Assembly: GCA_022818135.1 (NCBI GenBank)
Contig: JAFMSR010000017.1
Span: 8,247,408-8,311,407, forward strand
Source: Saxidomus purpurata
Taxonomy: Eukaryota > Mollusca > Bivalvia > Venerida > Veneridae
Length of the DNA: 64,000 nucleotides
Direction: 5' to 3'
Made by a program: the position numbers and the translations under genes. Every line of letters begins with the position of its first letter. The first letter of the stretch is position 1. The notes under the pieces are model-generated. The model made no database searches. It was not told where the DNA came from and was given only the letters and a program-made list of their open reading frames with translations. This document shows positions 45,301 through 55,163 of this stretch, in pieces.

Positions 45301-46565
45301 AAACTTGTCAAAATATTTGTTTTGATAAACTTGATATTAAGTTCAAAACTGTGTCACATAGGGTAAAAAACTAAGAGACTAGGTCAAATCATTAAAATAC
45401 ATTGTGAGCACTCTAGAGGTCGAATCTGACCATAAATCATCATGGAAATTGGTCAGAATGTTTGTCTTTATGCTGTCTAGGCCATGTTCGAAACAGGGTC
45501 ACGTGGTTTCAATCAGGTCATCCGGTTAAATCATAGAAAAATCCAGTTAACAGTGCAGAATCCACATTTGATAGACCTTAGGCTACTAAATGATCTTGAA
45601 AAGTAGTCTGAATGTTTGTTTTGATAAACACCAGTTCAAATTCGAAACAGGATATCGTGGATACCAGGTCAAATTATTGAAAACACTTAATTGTAAACAC
45701 TCTAGAAACCACATTTTGTATCAAATCATTATGTTAGTAAGTCAGAATCTATGTTTTGATCTAATAGGTGAAGTTGGCACCAAATCAGATTATAGAAAAC
45801 CCCTGTGAACAATCTACACTTTGATACCCTGTCATCTTGACTATTGTTTAAAATGTTTGTCTTAATGAACTCGTACATTGGTGTGAAAAATAGGTCACCA
45901 GGTACAATGACCTTGACCTTTTGACCTACATATGTGGATGTAATGATGACATTTGAACTGTGCCTAAAGTTTTGAAAGCAGATTACCTCGGATCACTTTG
46001 ATCATCACCCTTTGACCTACTTCTAATCGTTTTTGGAGCAATGGTACCAAGGTGAACGATATATGGCAATCATTGCCCTCTTTTGAAATATACCATTGAA
46101 ATTTCTTTGGTCTTTATATCAATTTAGTTTTCACTTTCGGCGTCCTTGTTTAACTGTACTATGTTTTATTACGAAGCGACATCTTAAAGTAGCAGCATTT
46201 TTTCGTCATTTCGATAGTTAGTGGGCAAAAGTAATTCTGTAAATAATGAAAGGTATTCAAAACATTTTAATTGTATTTAAATTGCCCAGCATGTTTCGGA
46301 CTAACATTCTTCAGCGCTCGGACGTTATTAGACACACAATAAAGTGTATTAGGGAATGAATTGTTTGCAAAAGGTATACCTTTTTACCGCAAAATTTGAT
46401 TTAGCGCTGATATTTTATATTGTGCATTACTGTATTCCAGGGGTGAGCTGCACGGACAAGGATACATGCAAATCGGCATATGGTCACCTAAGTCACTGCG
46501 CACCAGGAGAAGATATGAAATGGCGTTGCCTTGACAACATGTGTCATTGCGTCAAGGACGACTAA
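42294..46565 (+). CDS. Secreted two-unit cysteine-rich protein, Cvsi-like
   Basis: Three exons (42294-42330, 43704-43823, 46441-46565), both introns phase 1, encoding 93 residues. Residues 1-17 form a signal peptide with likely cleavage after ITSA. The mature chain is two cysteine-rich units: C20-x5-C26-x4-C31-x8-C40-x4-C45-x-C47 and C56-x5-C62-x9-C72-x9-C82-x4-C87-x-C89. Both end CLDN-x-C-x-C, so they arose by duplication, one per exon. The layout resembles the bivalve serine protease inhibitors Cvsi-1/-2 (MEROPS I84), small secreted proteins of haemolymph and mucus that inhibit subtilisin-type proteases. The assignment rests on cysteine pattern and size, and a related secreted defence peptide is possible. 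AATAAA signals follow within 55 bp of the stop. The next gene downstream is another secreted cysteine-rich protein on the same strand. Confidence 0.85.
43258..43420 (+). repeat. Interspersed element, copy 1
   Basis: Begins 'aaagctgctcgctctcagat' and continues 'cttcaaactgtatg..aataa.gtattttagaaca'. The same series occurs in reverse complement ending at 62605. Lies in intron 1 of the Cvsi-like gene. Confidence 0.8.
43704..43823 (+). CDS. Cvsi-like gene, exon 2 (unit 1)
   Basis: Residues 14-52: 'ALDCLSKGDCQSASC' and 'NHCLDNQCVC'. Acceptor 'ttacttacag', donor ACAG|gtatac. Confidence 0.86.
44430..46100 (+). repeat. Diverged ~165-bp tandem units in intron 2
   Basis: Recurring 'aaatcatagaaaa.ca', 'gtgaacactctagaggtc', 'aatgtttgttttgat' and 'aactaggtca' define about eight diverged units. 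'gacctactgacctac'-type motifs flank them at both ends. An old tandem array inside the gene's second intron. Confidence 0.7.
46441..46565 (+). CDS. Cvsi-like gene, exon 3 (unit 2)
   Basis: Residues 54-93 and the TAA stop: 'SCTDKDTCKSAYGHLSHC' and 'RCLDNMCHCVKDD'. Acceptor 'tgtattccag'. The open frame extends upstream to 46356, but that part is intron. Confidence 0.88.
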
Positions 46566-46606
46566 GAAAGTGCTTGCATTTACACAGACATGTAATAATT
46601 ACGCCT

Positions 46607-46616
46607 AATAAATAAA
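46607..46616 (+). terminator. Poly(A) signal, two overlapping AATAAA
   Basis: AATAAA at 46607-46612 and 46611-46616, 42-46 bp past the stop codon of the Cvsi-like gene. Confidence 0.75.
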
Positions 46617-46754
46617 TTCTTCCTTTTCATTTGCGTCGTTCGTTGTTTTAGACTACATGTATACACTATTTATTCCCGCCAAAAAACGTTACAGACTAAT
46701 AGTACTCAACGATTGGCTATTATCCATCGAGCTATATTTAGAAGGCGAAATAAC

Positions 46755-46963
46755 AGGTTGCACAGCTTACGTTCGATCCCCCGCTCCTCCAGTAACAAAG
46801 TTAATAGTCTTTCGGATGAGACCTAGAAACCGAGGTCTCGTGTATCGGTGCTGTACATCGGGCATGTTAAAGAATCAGGGGTGAACCCTCGAAACCTAAA
46901 ATAAATAAACTCTTCTGGGGACGTTGGTCATATGGGTTATCCGGTACCAACGATAAAAAAACT
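46755..46963 (+). mobile_element. SINE family B, head-degraded copy
   Basis: B-box 'acgttcgatccccc', body 'gtatcggtgctgtacatcgg', 3' motif 'tatccggtaccaacgataaaa'. Follows the Cvsi-like gene. Confidence 0.82.
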
Positions 46964-48045
46964 CAATGTTTTTTTTTAATTTGGCCTTTTTCGAACATCA
47001 GCCTCGAGGGTAGCAAGGCGTTTCTGTTTTTTTTTATGTGAAATTTAAAGAAGGATCTTTTTAGAAACCCCTTTAAATACAACAACTTTATTATTTTCAA
47101 TAACTGTGAAATCACTAACGTTTAACATTCTATTTCGTTTTATGATACAAGTACTCACTAGATCAAAAACCGATTTATTTTATCAAACCTTTATGCACAG
47201 TGGGATCAAGTGCAGTTTTTGTCGACGTCACGCTTGATGTCATTGTGCATATTTCTGTTTAATATAAACATAACCGATCATGGAGTTTCTATAGTTACAA
47301 GGGTCGATAATCAGAGTCATGTTTGAATAAAATGCTATGAATAATAGATCCTACTTTCAACCTGAAATAAGTCTTTTATTGATCGTCATATTTTTAAGAG
47401 CTATCATTATTATTATTTATATTTTTCGTTTTTTTTTTGTAAACATCTATGTACACCTGTACACGCCAACAAGTATCATGCCGAGAAGAGGGCCTAGTTA
47501 CCTTGACACCCTGAGGGAGTCTGTTGCAGCAATGTAGCTTGCAGTTAGATGTTTATTCGCGAATATACAGCCGGTAGTCGGTCATTCAGATATTTATTCA
47601 AACAGTACAGCAACCTGTTTGTTTTGTAATGTCAAGCTCCACTACCAGGTTTGAAAAGCGGGCTAGTGCAGTTATATATTAGTTGTTGCAAACAGTTTGC
47701 TGTCATTTCGAACGGGTGGTCCTTAAAAAATACAACACAACAAAGCCGAATTATGAGTGCATACCCCATACTATTTGTATTTGTAAAAGTTGATTTGTTT
47801 GAGAAGGTACACTAGTAACAACTTATGATACAGGTATAATACTGTTCCATTATTAGAGAGAAGATATTGCTTGGAACACATTCAGGCGACCGCTATCGAT
47901 CACCTAATTTGTTATGTTTAAGAAGTGTGCATAAAATATAAAACTTCAGGAAGGATAATTTTCTTAAAAAGGCAATGTAGGGAGGATGATCACGTGACCT
48001 TCACAATCAACCCTGTGTTAAAGACCACGTGCTAATAAAATCAGC
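46964..48045. other. Intergenic spacer upstream of the Ly6-like gene
   Basis: AT-rich; no gene or clear promoter element seen. Confidence 0.45.
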
Positions 48046-48113
48046 ATGGAGAAAACCATGTTCAACTTTTATATTAATCGCTCATCAATCTTTCGGATAT
48101 ACTTTCTAAATAG
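48046..48113 (+). CDS. Ly6-like gene, exon 1 (tentative)
   Basis: Met codons at 48046 and 48058 in frame, then 'FNFYINRSSIFRIYFLN' and donor AATAG|gtgaat, which gives the phase required by exon 2. No other upstream ATG that I checked fits. Basic-aromatic N-end ahead of the hydrophobic segment. Confidence 0.5.
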
Positions 48114-51100
48114 GTGAATGAGGACTTTCGAAATGTTATTCTGCTGTCAATATAGCATTCAAAATGACTGCTGTGCGCCTGATTGCGCAGTGTTTGGGGC
48201 TAAAGAGGCTAATGCTAGTATATACTATACTACACGCTGAATATTAGAACAAAAGCAGCTGGTAATCTGATTCAAAATAGTTCAGTCCGTCTCGATCAAC
48301 TTTCAGGTGAAGTGCTGATGGCGTCACAATAAATAGCATGGTTTTGACGTATTTTTGCATCGTTTTTTTCTTGTTTCTACATTAGCTATCAACAGATCGA
48401 AAGGGGGGACAACTTGCGCCGGTGGAACCAACGGTACACCATATCAAAGCTATGTTTCCAACTACATTTAAACATAGAGTCACTATCTTATCATGAACTT
48501 ACAGAAGGGCATACCGGTATCATGTGAGAACTTTCTTTTCTAATATCAGGTTTTGTTCCGCTTCGTATAAGACATCAAACTATGTGATAAATGATCCTGG
48601 GTGATGTTTTTTTTAATCTTTAGCGGTAACTCTATGACACGTATATTGCAGGCTGTATATTGTTGTGATATTACATGTTGTGAGTGTTGTGTCAGCTTAT
48701 GGACCTAACTGTCTATCATGTGAAGCTGTCGCCTTACCCGAGCAGTGTCGCCACGTAGTCCGGTGTAAAGACGGTCAGGTATACACAATAATACTGTGTT
48801 GTTAGTTTAAGGTCAGACGTACGTATAGTTACATATATAGAAGTCGATTTTAGGTCAACAGCACTGAGACGTGATCTTCATGTTTTTCATTAAACTTATT
48901 ATTGTACCTTACGGTGGCATGGAAAGGGCATTCAAGATATGTGCACAGGCATTGACCACCTCTAGTCGTCTATGATTAATTCGTGCACATACACAATGAA
49001 AAGATATGTTCCATGTCCACCCTGAGACATCGTACTAATTCCAATATGTACGGCTTACTGAACGCTGTCTATGCTTGTACATGTCCTTTCTCATAGCAAC
49101 CGTCCGTTTTAACTAATTCAAACCTTATTTAAAGCTGTTGAAAATAGCAACAAAAATGGTGAAATGATTTACTACAGTCATGGGCTGTGAAACACGTATA
49201 CATATAATTAATATACAGCATTAAAAGTTGTTCTTGGCCTTAATTGAAACGAAAGAAAAAAAACCATAGTATATGTCACTAATACAATATGCAGCTATCT
49301 CGCTATTTTCCTTTTCCAGCAATGTTACACGCAGCGCATGTTGCATGACAACAAAGGTGTATTTTACAAACTGGGGTGCATGACAGCACAGGTAACAAAT
49401 ACATTTGTATTTGTAAAAAATATTGTAAATAAGTTCTCCAACACTGATTGAAATAACAAAGTATTGTAGGTTTTAAGTTCATTACCAGCTTTTCTCCGCT
49501 CTTTTGAAAAGTTGTCTCCCTTAAATGACCATTAATTGTACGCTATACTGGATTGTCTCTCTTTAATTTAAAGGAAATAAAGCCTGAAAAATACACTTAA
49601 GTGGCATTTTTCGACCAGTGCCCCGTGTCAGTTGTCCACACTTTTTATGTGTTGTCAATGTCATTTAGCCAGAACGAAGACAGAGAAATGCTTGCAGTAT
49701 ACAAAATGATTCAACATGTCTATTATTCGACTGAAAATAGTACTTTAAAACTGAAACATTAAATTCAAAATTGTCATTGAAATGTGGTGTAGTCTCATAA
49801 AGACAGTTTAGTTTACTCATACAGACACACAAAATAGATCTGTTTACTTTTTACTGATTTTTGCTCGTCATCCTTTAGTCTAATTAAGTATTTCAAACGT
49901 CACGCCAAATCGTTTTGCTTTTTTCAGGCATGCGCATTTTATAGCACGCATGCGCACGACGCCGATGTTGGGAAAAGGGCAGGAACAAACTTTTTACAGT
50001 GCAGTCAATGTTGCCAGGATCATTTTTGCAACCATAATATGTGCACAAGCACAAGTTCCTGTATGTGTTCTTACTTCATCCTGTTACAATATTCAAGTAA
50101 TGGTTTATAAACATCCCTGTCTCGAAAAAGGGAGGAAGGAATGGTCACCACATGCCCTAAGTAACATGTTCTCTTATCAAACTTATCATGTTTGGCTGTT
50201 TCCCGTGGAATTAGCCTGAGCCCTCCTTACCTCGTGGTCCAATCACATTATATGTACATTGTAATTGACGCCGCCGTTGAACGGCGGCGTCAGTATTGAA
50301 TAGGTTTCAAATTTGTACCATGGGGTTGCATAATCGAATAGGGAGCAGCCAACATTATTGTAAATCTAAATTATGTTCTATGTATGAAAAATGACTTTTT
50401 ATGAATCATTAAATTGTATTAAGTCATTAAAAACAATACATACAAAATACCATGTCTCCTTCCCTTTATTTCAAAACTTTGGACACTTTAATGAGTATTA
50501 TAATAACTTTTCCACAAACTCGTAGACCACGGTTTTTATAGCTTTGTTTACCCCCGGACCTTACGACCCGATTCATCAAAGCTCAGAAAAAAGATTCGGA
50601 AGATGTTTTGCTATCTTAAAACCTCAGGTAATAGAATACATGGCGCCAACGTGAAAAATCAATGAAGACCCATCTTAATTACACATATTAAACTATAATA
50701 TTGAAACTGTAAAGAAAAACCGTTCACCCAACTATGCAATACGTGGGGCCCTAACGGATTCCATTCCATCTTTGTAAACAAAAACAATAATCAGCCAATG
50801 GAAGTTCTGTAAAATGTACGTACAGCATATTAATCATGTGGATTTCGTCTCTTTCCGCCATATTGCTGGAGTGTAAATGCTTCGGGAATAGAAAGAAAGA
50901 AAATCCACATTCCAGCTAGAGGGGCGGTATATCTGTTTTACAGATAGTTCTTTTTCACATATTTAGACCCGGTGTAAATTATATTTCCACAGGTTTTCCC
51001 CCCCCCTTACCCCCCCAATTAACCGACCTGTAGTCAGTGAAATTGTGGGAGGAACCATGGTTATAAATAGTTTTGTGTATCAGTTCCTTGGTATCTAAAA

Positions 51101-54100
51101 ATAGCCACTGTAAAATTAGCATCCGAAAATAATTAATGTTGTGGGAAAAGAGGTATTTATTATCACAATAGACAAACAATATGGAAGTTACACAAGGGTT
51201 CAGTATTATGCTAATTACTAATAAAACTTTATTTTTATAAATCAGTTTCATAAACAAAAGGATAAACAGTTAAATACACGAGGCACGGACCGGTATATTT
51301 ACTGATTACGAAAACAACTTTTTACCGGAAACAACCAAAAACAAATGGATTACCGGAAACAAGTCTTAATTCAATAGTTTTTTATGTTAAATACACTTTT
51401 TATTATTCTAAATGATAAAAATTAATGTATTTGTTGAATTGTGTAATTTTAGAATGATACGTTAGATTTTAAGCAATTAGTTCGATGTTACTTAGTGTGT
51501 ACTTTATGTTGTAACGATTACCTCATTAGACGGTATTAAAACCCAAAATCATTGCAATCACGGACCTATATACAAGTGTATAGGTCCGTGTTGAAATGAA
51601 AGATCTTTATTGAAAAAAGTATTACTTTTTTTTGTTTTGTATTTAAATAGTTCGATAATTTTAGCGTTATTTTTTGTTCAAGTTCTTTGACAGTTTAACA
51701 CTTATCTGCATTCCAGTTACAAATTCCATGAGTGAATGAAAATAAAAACGAAACTAGAAAATCATTTAAAATCTTTTTATTTGCATATATCAGTGTTTAG
51801 GTCCGTGACAGGGTATGTCTTTTGTAGTAAAAGGGTTCGCTGATGTTTACCCGCACTTTTATATAGAAACCTGCCTCAGTGCCCATCTCCCAGCCATGCT
51901 TCAAAAAACATGCGCGGCGTCTTTGATGCCTTGCATCAAAATTCGTCTTGTCATTTTCTTGAACACTGTAAAAAATAATTTTCGTATGTCTATTTGGCAT
52001 ATGTAAACATCTATGAACTTGAACTGTAAAACTACAACCAATTGCTAGAATATGTGGCTAGTTTATATTTCTTTTAAATACTCGATTTGTACATAATTTA
52101 AAGACAATAACTTACATGTTTTCTTCTTTTAATGAAAAGTGATCGATTTTCATAACTGTATGGAATGTGATAAGATGAACGACCCAGCAAACGAGTGCCA
52201 CACTGTACGGGAATGTGCACGAGGAGAGGCAAGTAATATACGAGAACACGTTATCAGTTCATACACAATAAAATCTAATGTTTGTCTAGTTGACGGCAAC
52301 TAAAAGAGTGGGAAAATCAACACATTCTCACATGTGATGACCAGTTAAAATGTCTACATTATGTACTCGCATTTATTATTTAAGATGTTAAAAATAGAGG
52401 AGATCGTCCACTTGTTCCCTATATGATTGCTATATACAGATCGTCTGAATCACTTTTAAAACTTTCGTGTTTTTTTTTTTTACAAACAAGAGCTGTCAGG
52501 TGAAAGCACGCTCTACTACTAGTTTTCGAAAATGTTTGACAGTTCTTTCAAAACATCAAAAAGGCTCAAATTCTTTAACATGATTTCCAGTAAATTTGTA
52601 TAACTCTATGGTCATTTCCTTTTACCAAGTCCGATACCCGTCGATGCTGTCTTATAGTTCCAAATAGTTCAGATAGATTACCGAGATATAAGCGTAGCAT
52701 AAGCATGCATGGAAAAGCTAAATTTTATAAGTTAAACATTTCATAAATTGCAATAATTTCAATCAAGAGCTAGGCAACTTTAATGTTTGATAACCCCGAA
52801 GGCTTCCTGCAGTCCAACCATACGTTATTGAGATACGAGGCTGGTACATGTACATGTGAAGTAGCTTGCATGCAAAACTTCAATCAAAATTTCTAAATTG
52901 AACAAGGGCCATAATTTGAATCAAATTTGGTCAAGAGTCATTTAACCTGACTATCTGGCATCCCTGATTTTTATGAAGTTTTAAATCAATCACATTAGTT
53001 GTTACTGTATTATGTCCATGACAGTAGCTTGCATGCAAAACTTTAAACAAATGTGCAACACCGACGCCGATGTAAAAGTGACTGAAGAGTCGAGCCAAAA
53101 TGTCAGTTTTCATTTTTCAGCAATGTTACGTAAAGATGGTCGAAGCGGGAAACAGAGAGTTTGTTTACGATATGGGTTGTCGGACTCCAGCCGTAAGTTA
53201 AATACTCACAGTAGTCAAGACTAAGTGACAAATAGTTACTCCCTTGCCATTTTGCAACGTTTCCAAGCAGTTTCTTAGACAGAAGTTATAGTATAAGTGG
53301 CTGTGAAGTGAAATATAACATTACAAACTGTAAAAAGGATTTTTGTGACTAAAATATTTTAGAGGTTTTGTCCATATGACAACTTTCAGCCACAGATACT
53401 GTAATCGTTTGCCTTTAGGCAATAACATATCTGTATCACGATGGGGATTTACTAAGAAAGCATCGGACTACATGTATTTGGAACAAAAGGGTCATGATGA
53501 GCCTATATCGCTCATCTAGGCACCATTGGTTATTGCACAAGGTCAACAACAGCGTCGCAGAATAACAAAGTATAAGTGTACAATGCAGCTTTGAAAACTA
53601 AAACCTAAGTCAAAAGGACGAGGCCAGTTTAGAACGCTCTAAGACTAGACAATACAACATAGCTAATATCTAAGCTGTAGACTTTGCACTTTAAAAAACA
53701 TGAAAATGTTCAAGCATTGCACTAAAAGATAGATCATGCATACATGAAAGCGAATAATCCTCATAAATAACCAGTGTATATACATTCTGAAAGTGGACTC
53801 TTCCAATACATTACTAACAAAGTATCCTAAAGTTATACTGTACATGTATCAAGGCAGAAATAAAGCTTAGTCCCCAATTGCACGAAAAGAACCATCATAC
53901 GTTTGGTCTAAATTGTTTACTGAACTAAGTCTTGATGATCATCTAGTACCCGACTTTCTAGCCTTTTGAAAGCTAATTGTGTTAAAAGTTTGTTGTAGAG
54001 GCCAATATACATGAAGTGTTTGGTACCAGTCACTTACATAGAAAAGTGTTCAGTATTTGTAATAAGCAGTCACTCACTCTAGCGTTATAATTAGTATTTT

Positions 54101-55060
54101 GTTGGTGTAACATGAGCCTCACAAATTCTTGTTTCTATATATTACTTCAAGTAGTAATTCTGTTTCTGTTATAAAAGAAAACGTAAGAAGAAAATCGGGT
54201 AGCGAAAAAAACAACATTTCTTCAATTCGATCGGAGGTCGGAGGCTGTGTAGATACTATATGTTTTTTATTTGTGTACCAGCGTTACTGATTCAAGTAGC
54301 AACAACTCTGACAGTTTCGTGTTATTAATTGACTAGTGTATAATGTCGAGAGTTCCGAGGACACGTTAACCCTTCGAAATGTGACCATATATCCGCTGAA
54401 TTGAGCAAGATGAAAAATAATAACGAACTTTAATGAAAATATATTTCAGGAATGCAGTAATGAAACGCATACACCCATCGACGGTTGTTTCAAATGCTTA
54501 AACAGTAGCTACTCCAACATGCATGCATGTGATGTAAGTATTATACATTATATGCTGTGATTTACCTTAGAATGCTATATAGCGAGAACGAGTGTATTGT
54601 TGCATAAGTGGTCCAGTGGTAACGAGCTGGACTTGTAATGCAGGGATCGCAGGTTCGATCCCCCGCTCCCCCACTAACACAGCTAATGATCTTTCGGATG
54701 TGATTAAAAAACCGAGGTCCCATGTATCGGTTCCGTACACCGGAACCAAGGGTGTCTCTGGAACGGGACACGTTCTGCATCGTGCACTACCCCACGAAAC
54801 CTAAAATAACTAAATTCTTCTGGGACGTTGGTCATAATACTAGTATTATGGATTATCCATACAACGATAAAACTAAAATACAAACATGTGACATAGCTTC
54901 GTGACTAGGGACCGTATTCATGACAGATAATCTTTCTAAAGACCAAACTTAATTGAGAAACATTCTTTCGATCTTGTCTTCTACTACTCTTGAATTATAC
55001 AAGACTCATCTATTTCTTTATTTTCAGAACTACCACAAGACAGTAGTTATTTCGGGATAA
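48046..55060 (+). CDS. Secreted protein with two Ly6/uPAR-like modules
   Basis: An eight-exon model of 225 residues: 48046-48113, 48652-48778, 49320-49391, 49928-50060, 52140-52228, 53121-53192, 54450-54533 and 55028-55060. Residues 24-38 are a hydrophobic signal segment (LYIVVILHVVSVVSA). Module 1 runs C43-x2-C46-x8-C55-x5-C61-x5-C67-x17-C85-x5-C91, then C114-x2-C117-C118-x4-C123-N124, and the CCxxxxCN ending is the Ly6/three-finger hallmark. Module 2 repeats the spacing (C140-x2-C143-x9-C153-x5-C159-x5-C165-x17-C183-x5-C189) but ends C200-x2-C203-x10-C214-D, without the CC. No C-terminal hydrophobic GPI signal is present, so it should be secreted. Ly6 proteins bind receptors or other proteins, and the partner here is unknown. 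Exon 1 is the least certain (phase and donor fit only); exons 2-7 are supported by modular homology. Poly(A) signal at 55158. Confidence 0.82.
48652..48778 (+). CDS. Ly6-like gene, exon 2
   Basis: Signal segment, then 'YGPNCLSCEAVALPEQC' and 'VVRCKDGQ'. Acceptor 'atattgcag', donor CAG|gtatac. Equivalent to exon 5 in module 2. Confidence 0.85.
49320..49391 (+). CDS. Ly6-like gene, exon 3
   Basis: Exactly 24 codons: 'QCYTQRMLHDNKGVFYKLGC' then MTAQ. Phase 0 on both sides, acceptor 'cttttccag', donor CAG|gtaaca. Exon 6 has the same length and cysteine positions. Confidence 0.88.
49928..50060 (+). CDS. Ly6-like gene, exon 4
   Basis: Residues 90-133: 'ACAFYSTHAHDADVG', then 'LQCSQCCQDHFCNHNMC', with the Ly6 CC-x4-CN ending. 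Donor TCCT|gtatgt (phase 1). Open frame beyond that is intron. Confidence 0.85.
50268..50292. repeat. GC-rich perfect hairpin
   Basis: 12-bp arms gacgccgccgtt and aacggcggcgtc around a single central base, in an otherwise AT-rich intron (intron 4 of the Ly6-like gene). Confidence 0.9.
51284..51807. mobile_element. Two adjoining MITE-like units with 'cacggacc' ends
   Basis: 'cacggacc' occurs at 51284 and 51559, and its reverse complement 'ggtccgtg' ends at 51590 and 51807. The central pair forms a perfect 12-bp palindrome (51559-51590) with arms cacggacctata and tataggtccgtg. Two ~250-300-bp inverted-repeat elements sharing an end would explain this. No target-site duplication was found. Confidence 0.55.
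52140..52228 (+). CDS. Ly6-like gene, exon 5 (GC donor)
   Basis: Residues 135-163: 'IDFHNCMECDKMNDPANEC' and 'TVRECARGE'. Phase-1 entry matches exon 4. The donor is GAG|gcaagt, a textbook GC-AG intron; an ordinary GT donor is absent at the homologous position. Confidence 0.83.
52486..52990 (+). repeat. Dispersed 'caagagctgtc' repeat
   Basis: Starts 'acaagagctgtcaggtgaaa' with 'gcacgctctactact', then 'gcatgcaaaacttcaatcaa' and 'caagggccataatttgaatc'. Same family as the array at 60903-62160. In intron 5 of the Ly6-like gene. Confidence 0.72.
53121..53192 (+). CDS. Ly6-like gene, exon 6
   Basis: 24 codons: 'QCYVKMVEAGNREFVYDMGC' then RTPA. Same length and cysteine spacing as exon 3. Acceptor 'atttttcag', donor 'gtaagt'. 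Confidence 0.88.
54450..54533 (+). CDS. Ly6-like gene, exon 7
   Basis: Residues 188-215: 'ECSNETHTPIDGCFKC' and 'SNMHACD'. It is shorter than its counterpart exon 4 and lacks the CC pair. Acceptor 'tatttcag', donor 'gtaagt'. Confidence 0.82.
54596..54875 (+). mobile_element. SINE family B copy in intron 7
   Basis: A-box 'agtggtccagtggtaacgag', B-box 'gcaggttcgatccccc', body 'gtatcggttccgtacacc' and 'acgggacacgttctgcat', 3' end 'acaacgataaaac'. Several short ORFs on both strands here come from this element. Confidence 0.88.
55028..55060 (+). CDS. Ly6-like gene, exon 8 (last)
   Basis: NYHKTVVISG and TAA. Acceptor 'tattttcag'; phase 0 joins to exon 7. Short, so supported mainly by splice signals and the poly(A) signal beyond it. 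Confidence 0.65.
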   Translation, partial: NYHKTVVISG

Positions 55061-55157
55061 CATTTACTCAACTCTTACTTCGGATTGACTGCATTGTTGG
55101 CTTTTGTCAGTAACGTTTATTTAAATACTTCTATTGTTAAAACAAGATGGTTATGTG

Positions 55158-55163
55158 AATAAA
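55158..55163 (+). terminator. Poly(A) signal AATAAA
   Basis: 98 bp after the stop of the Ly6-like gene. Confidence 0.6.

Noticed and set aside
49950..50219. 89-codon + ORF
   Set aside because: Out-of-frame shadow of exon 4 of the Ly6-like gene; the other frame carries the cysteine pattern and agrees with splice phase.
54562..54904. Cluster of short ORFs on both strands
   Set aside because: All lie in a family B SINE in intron 7 of the Ly6-like gene.
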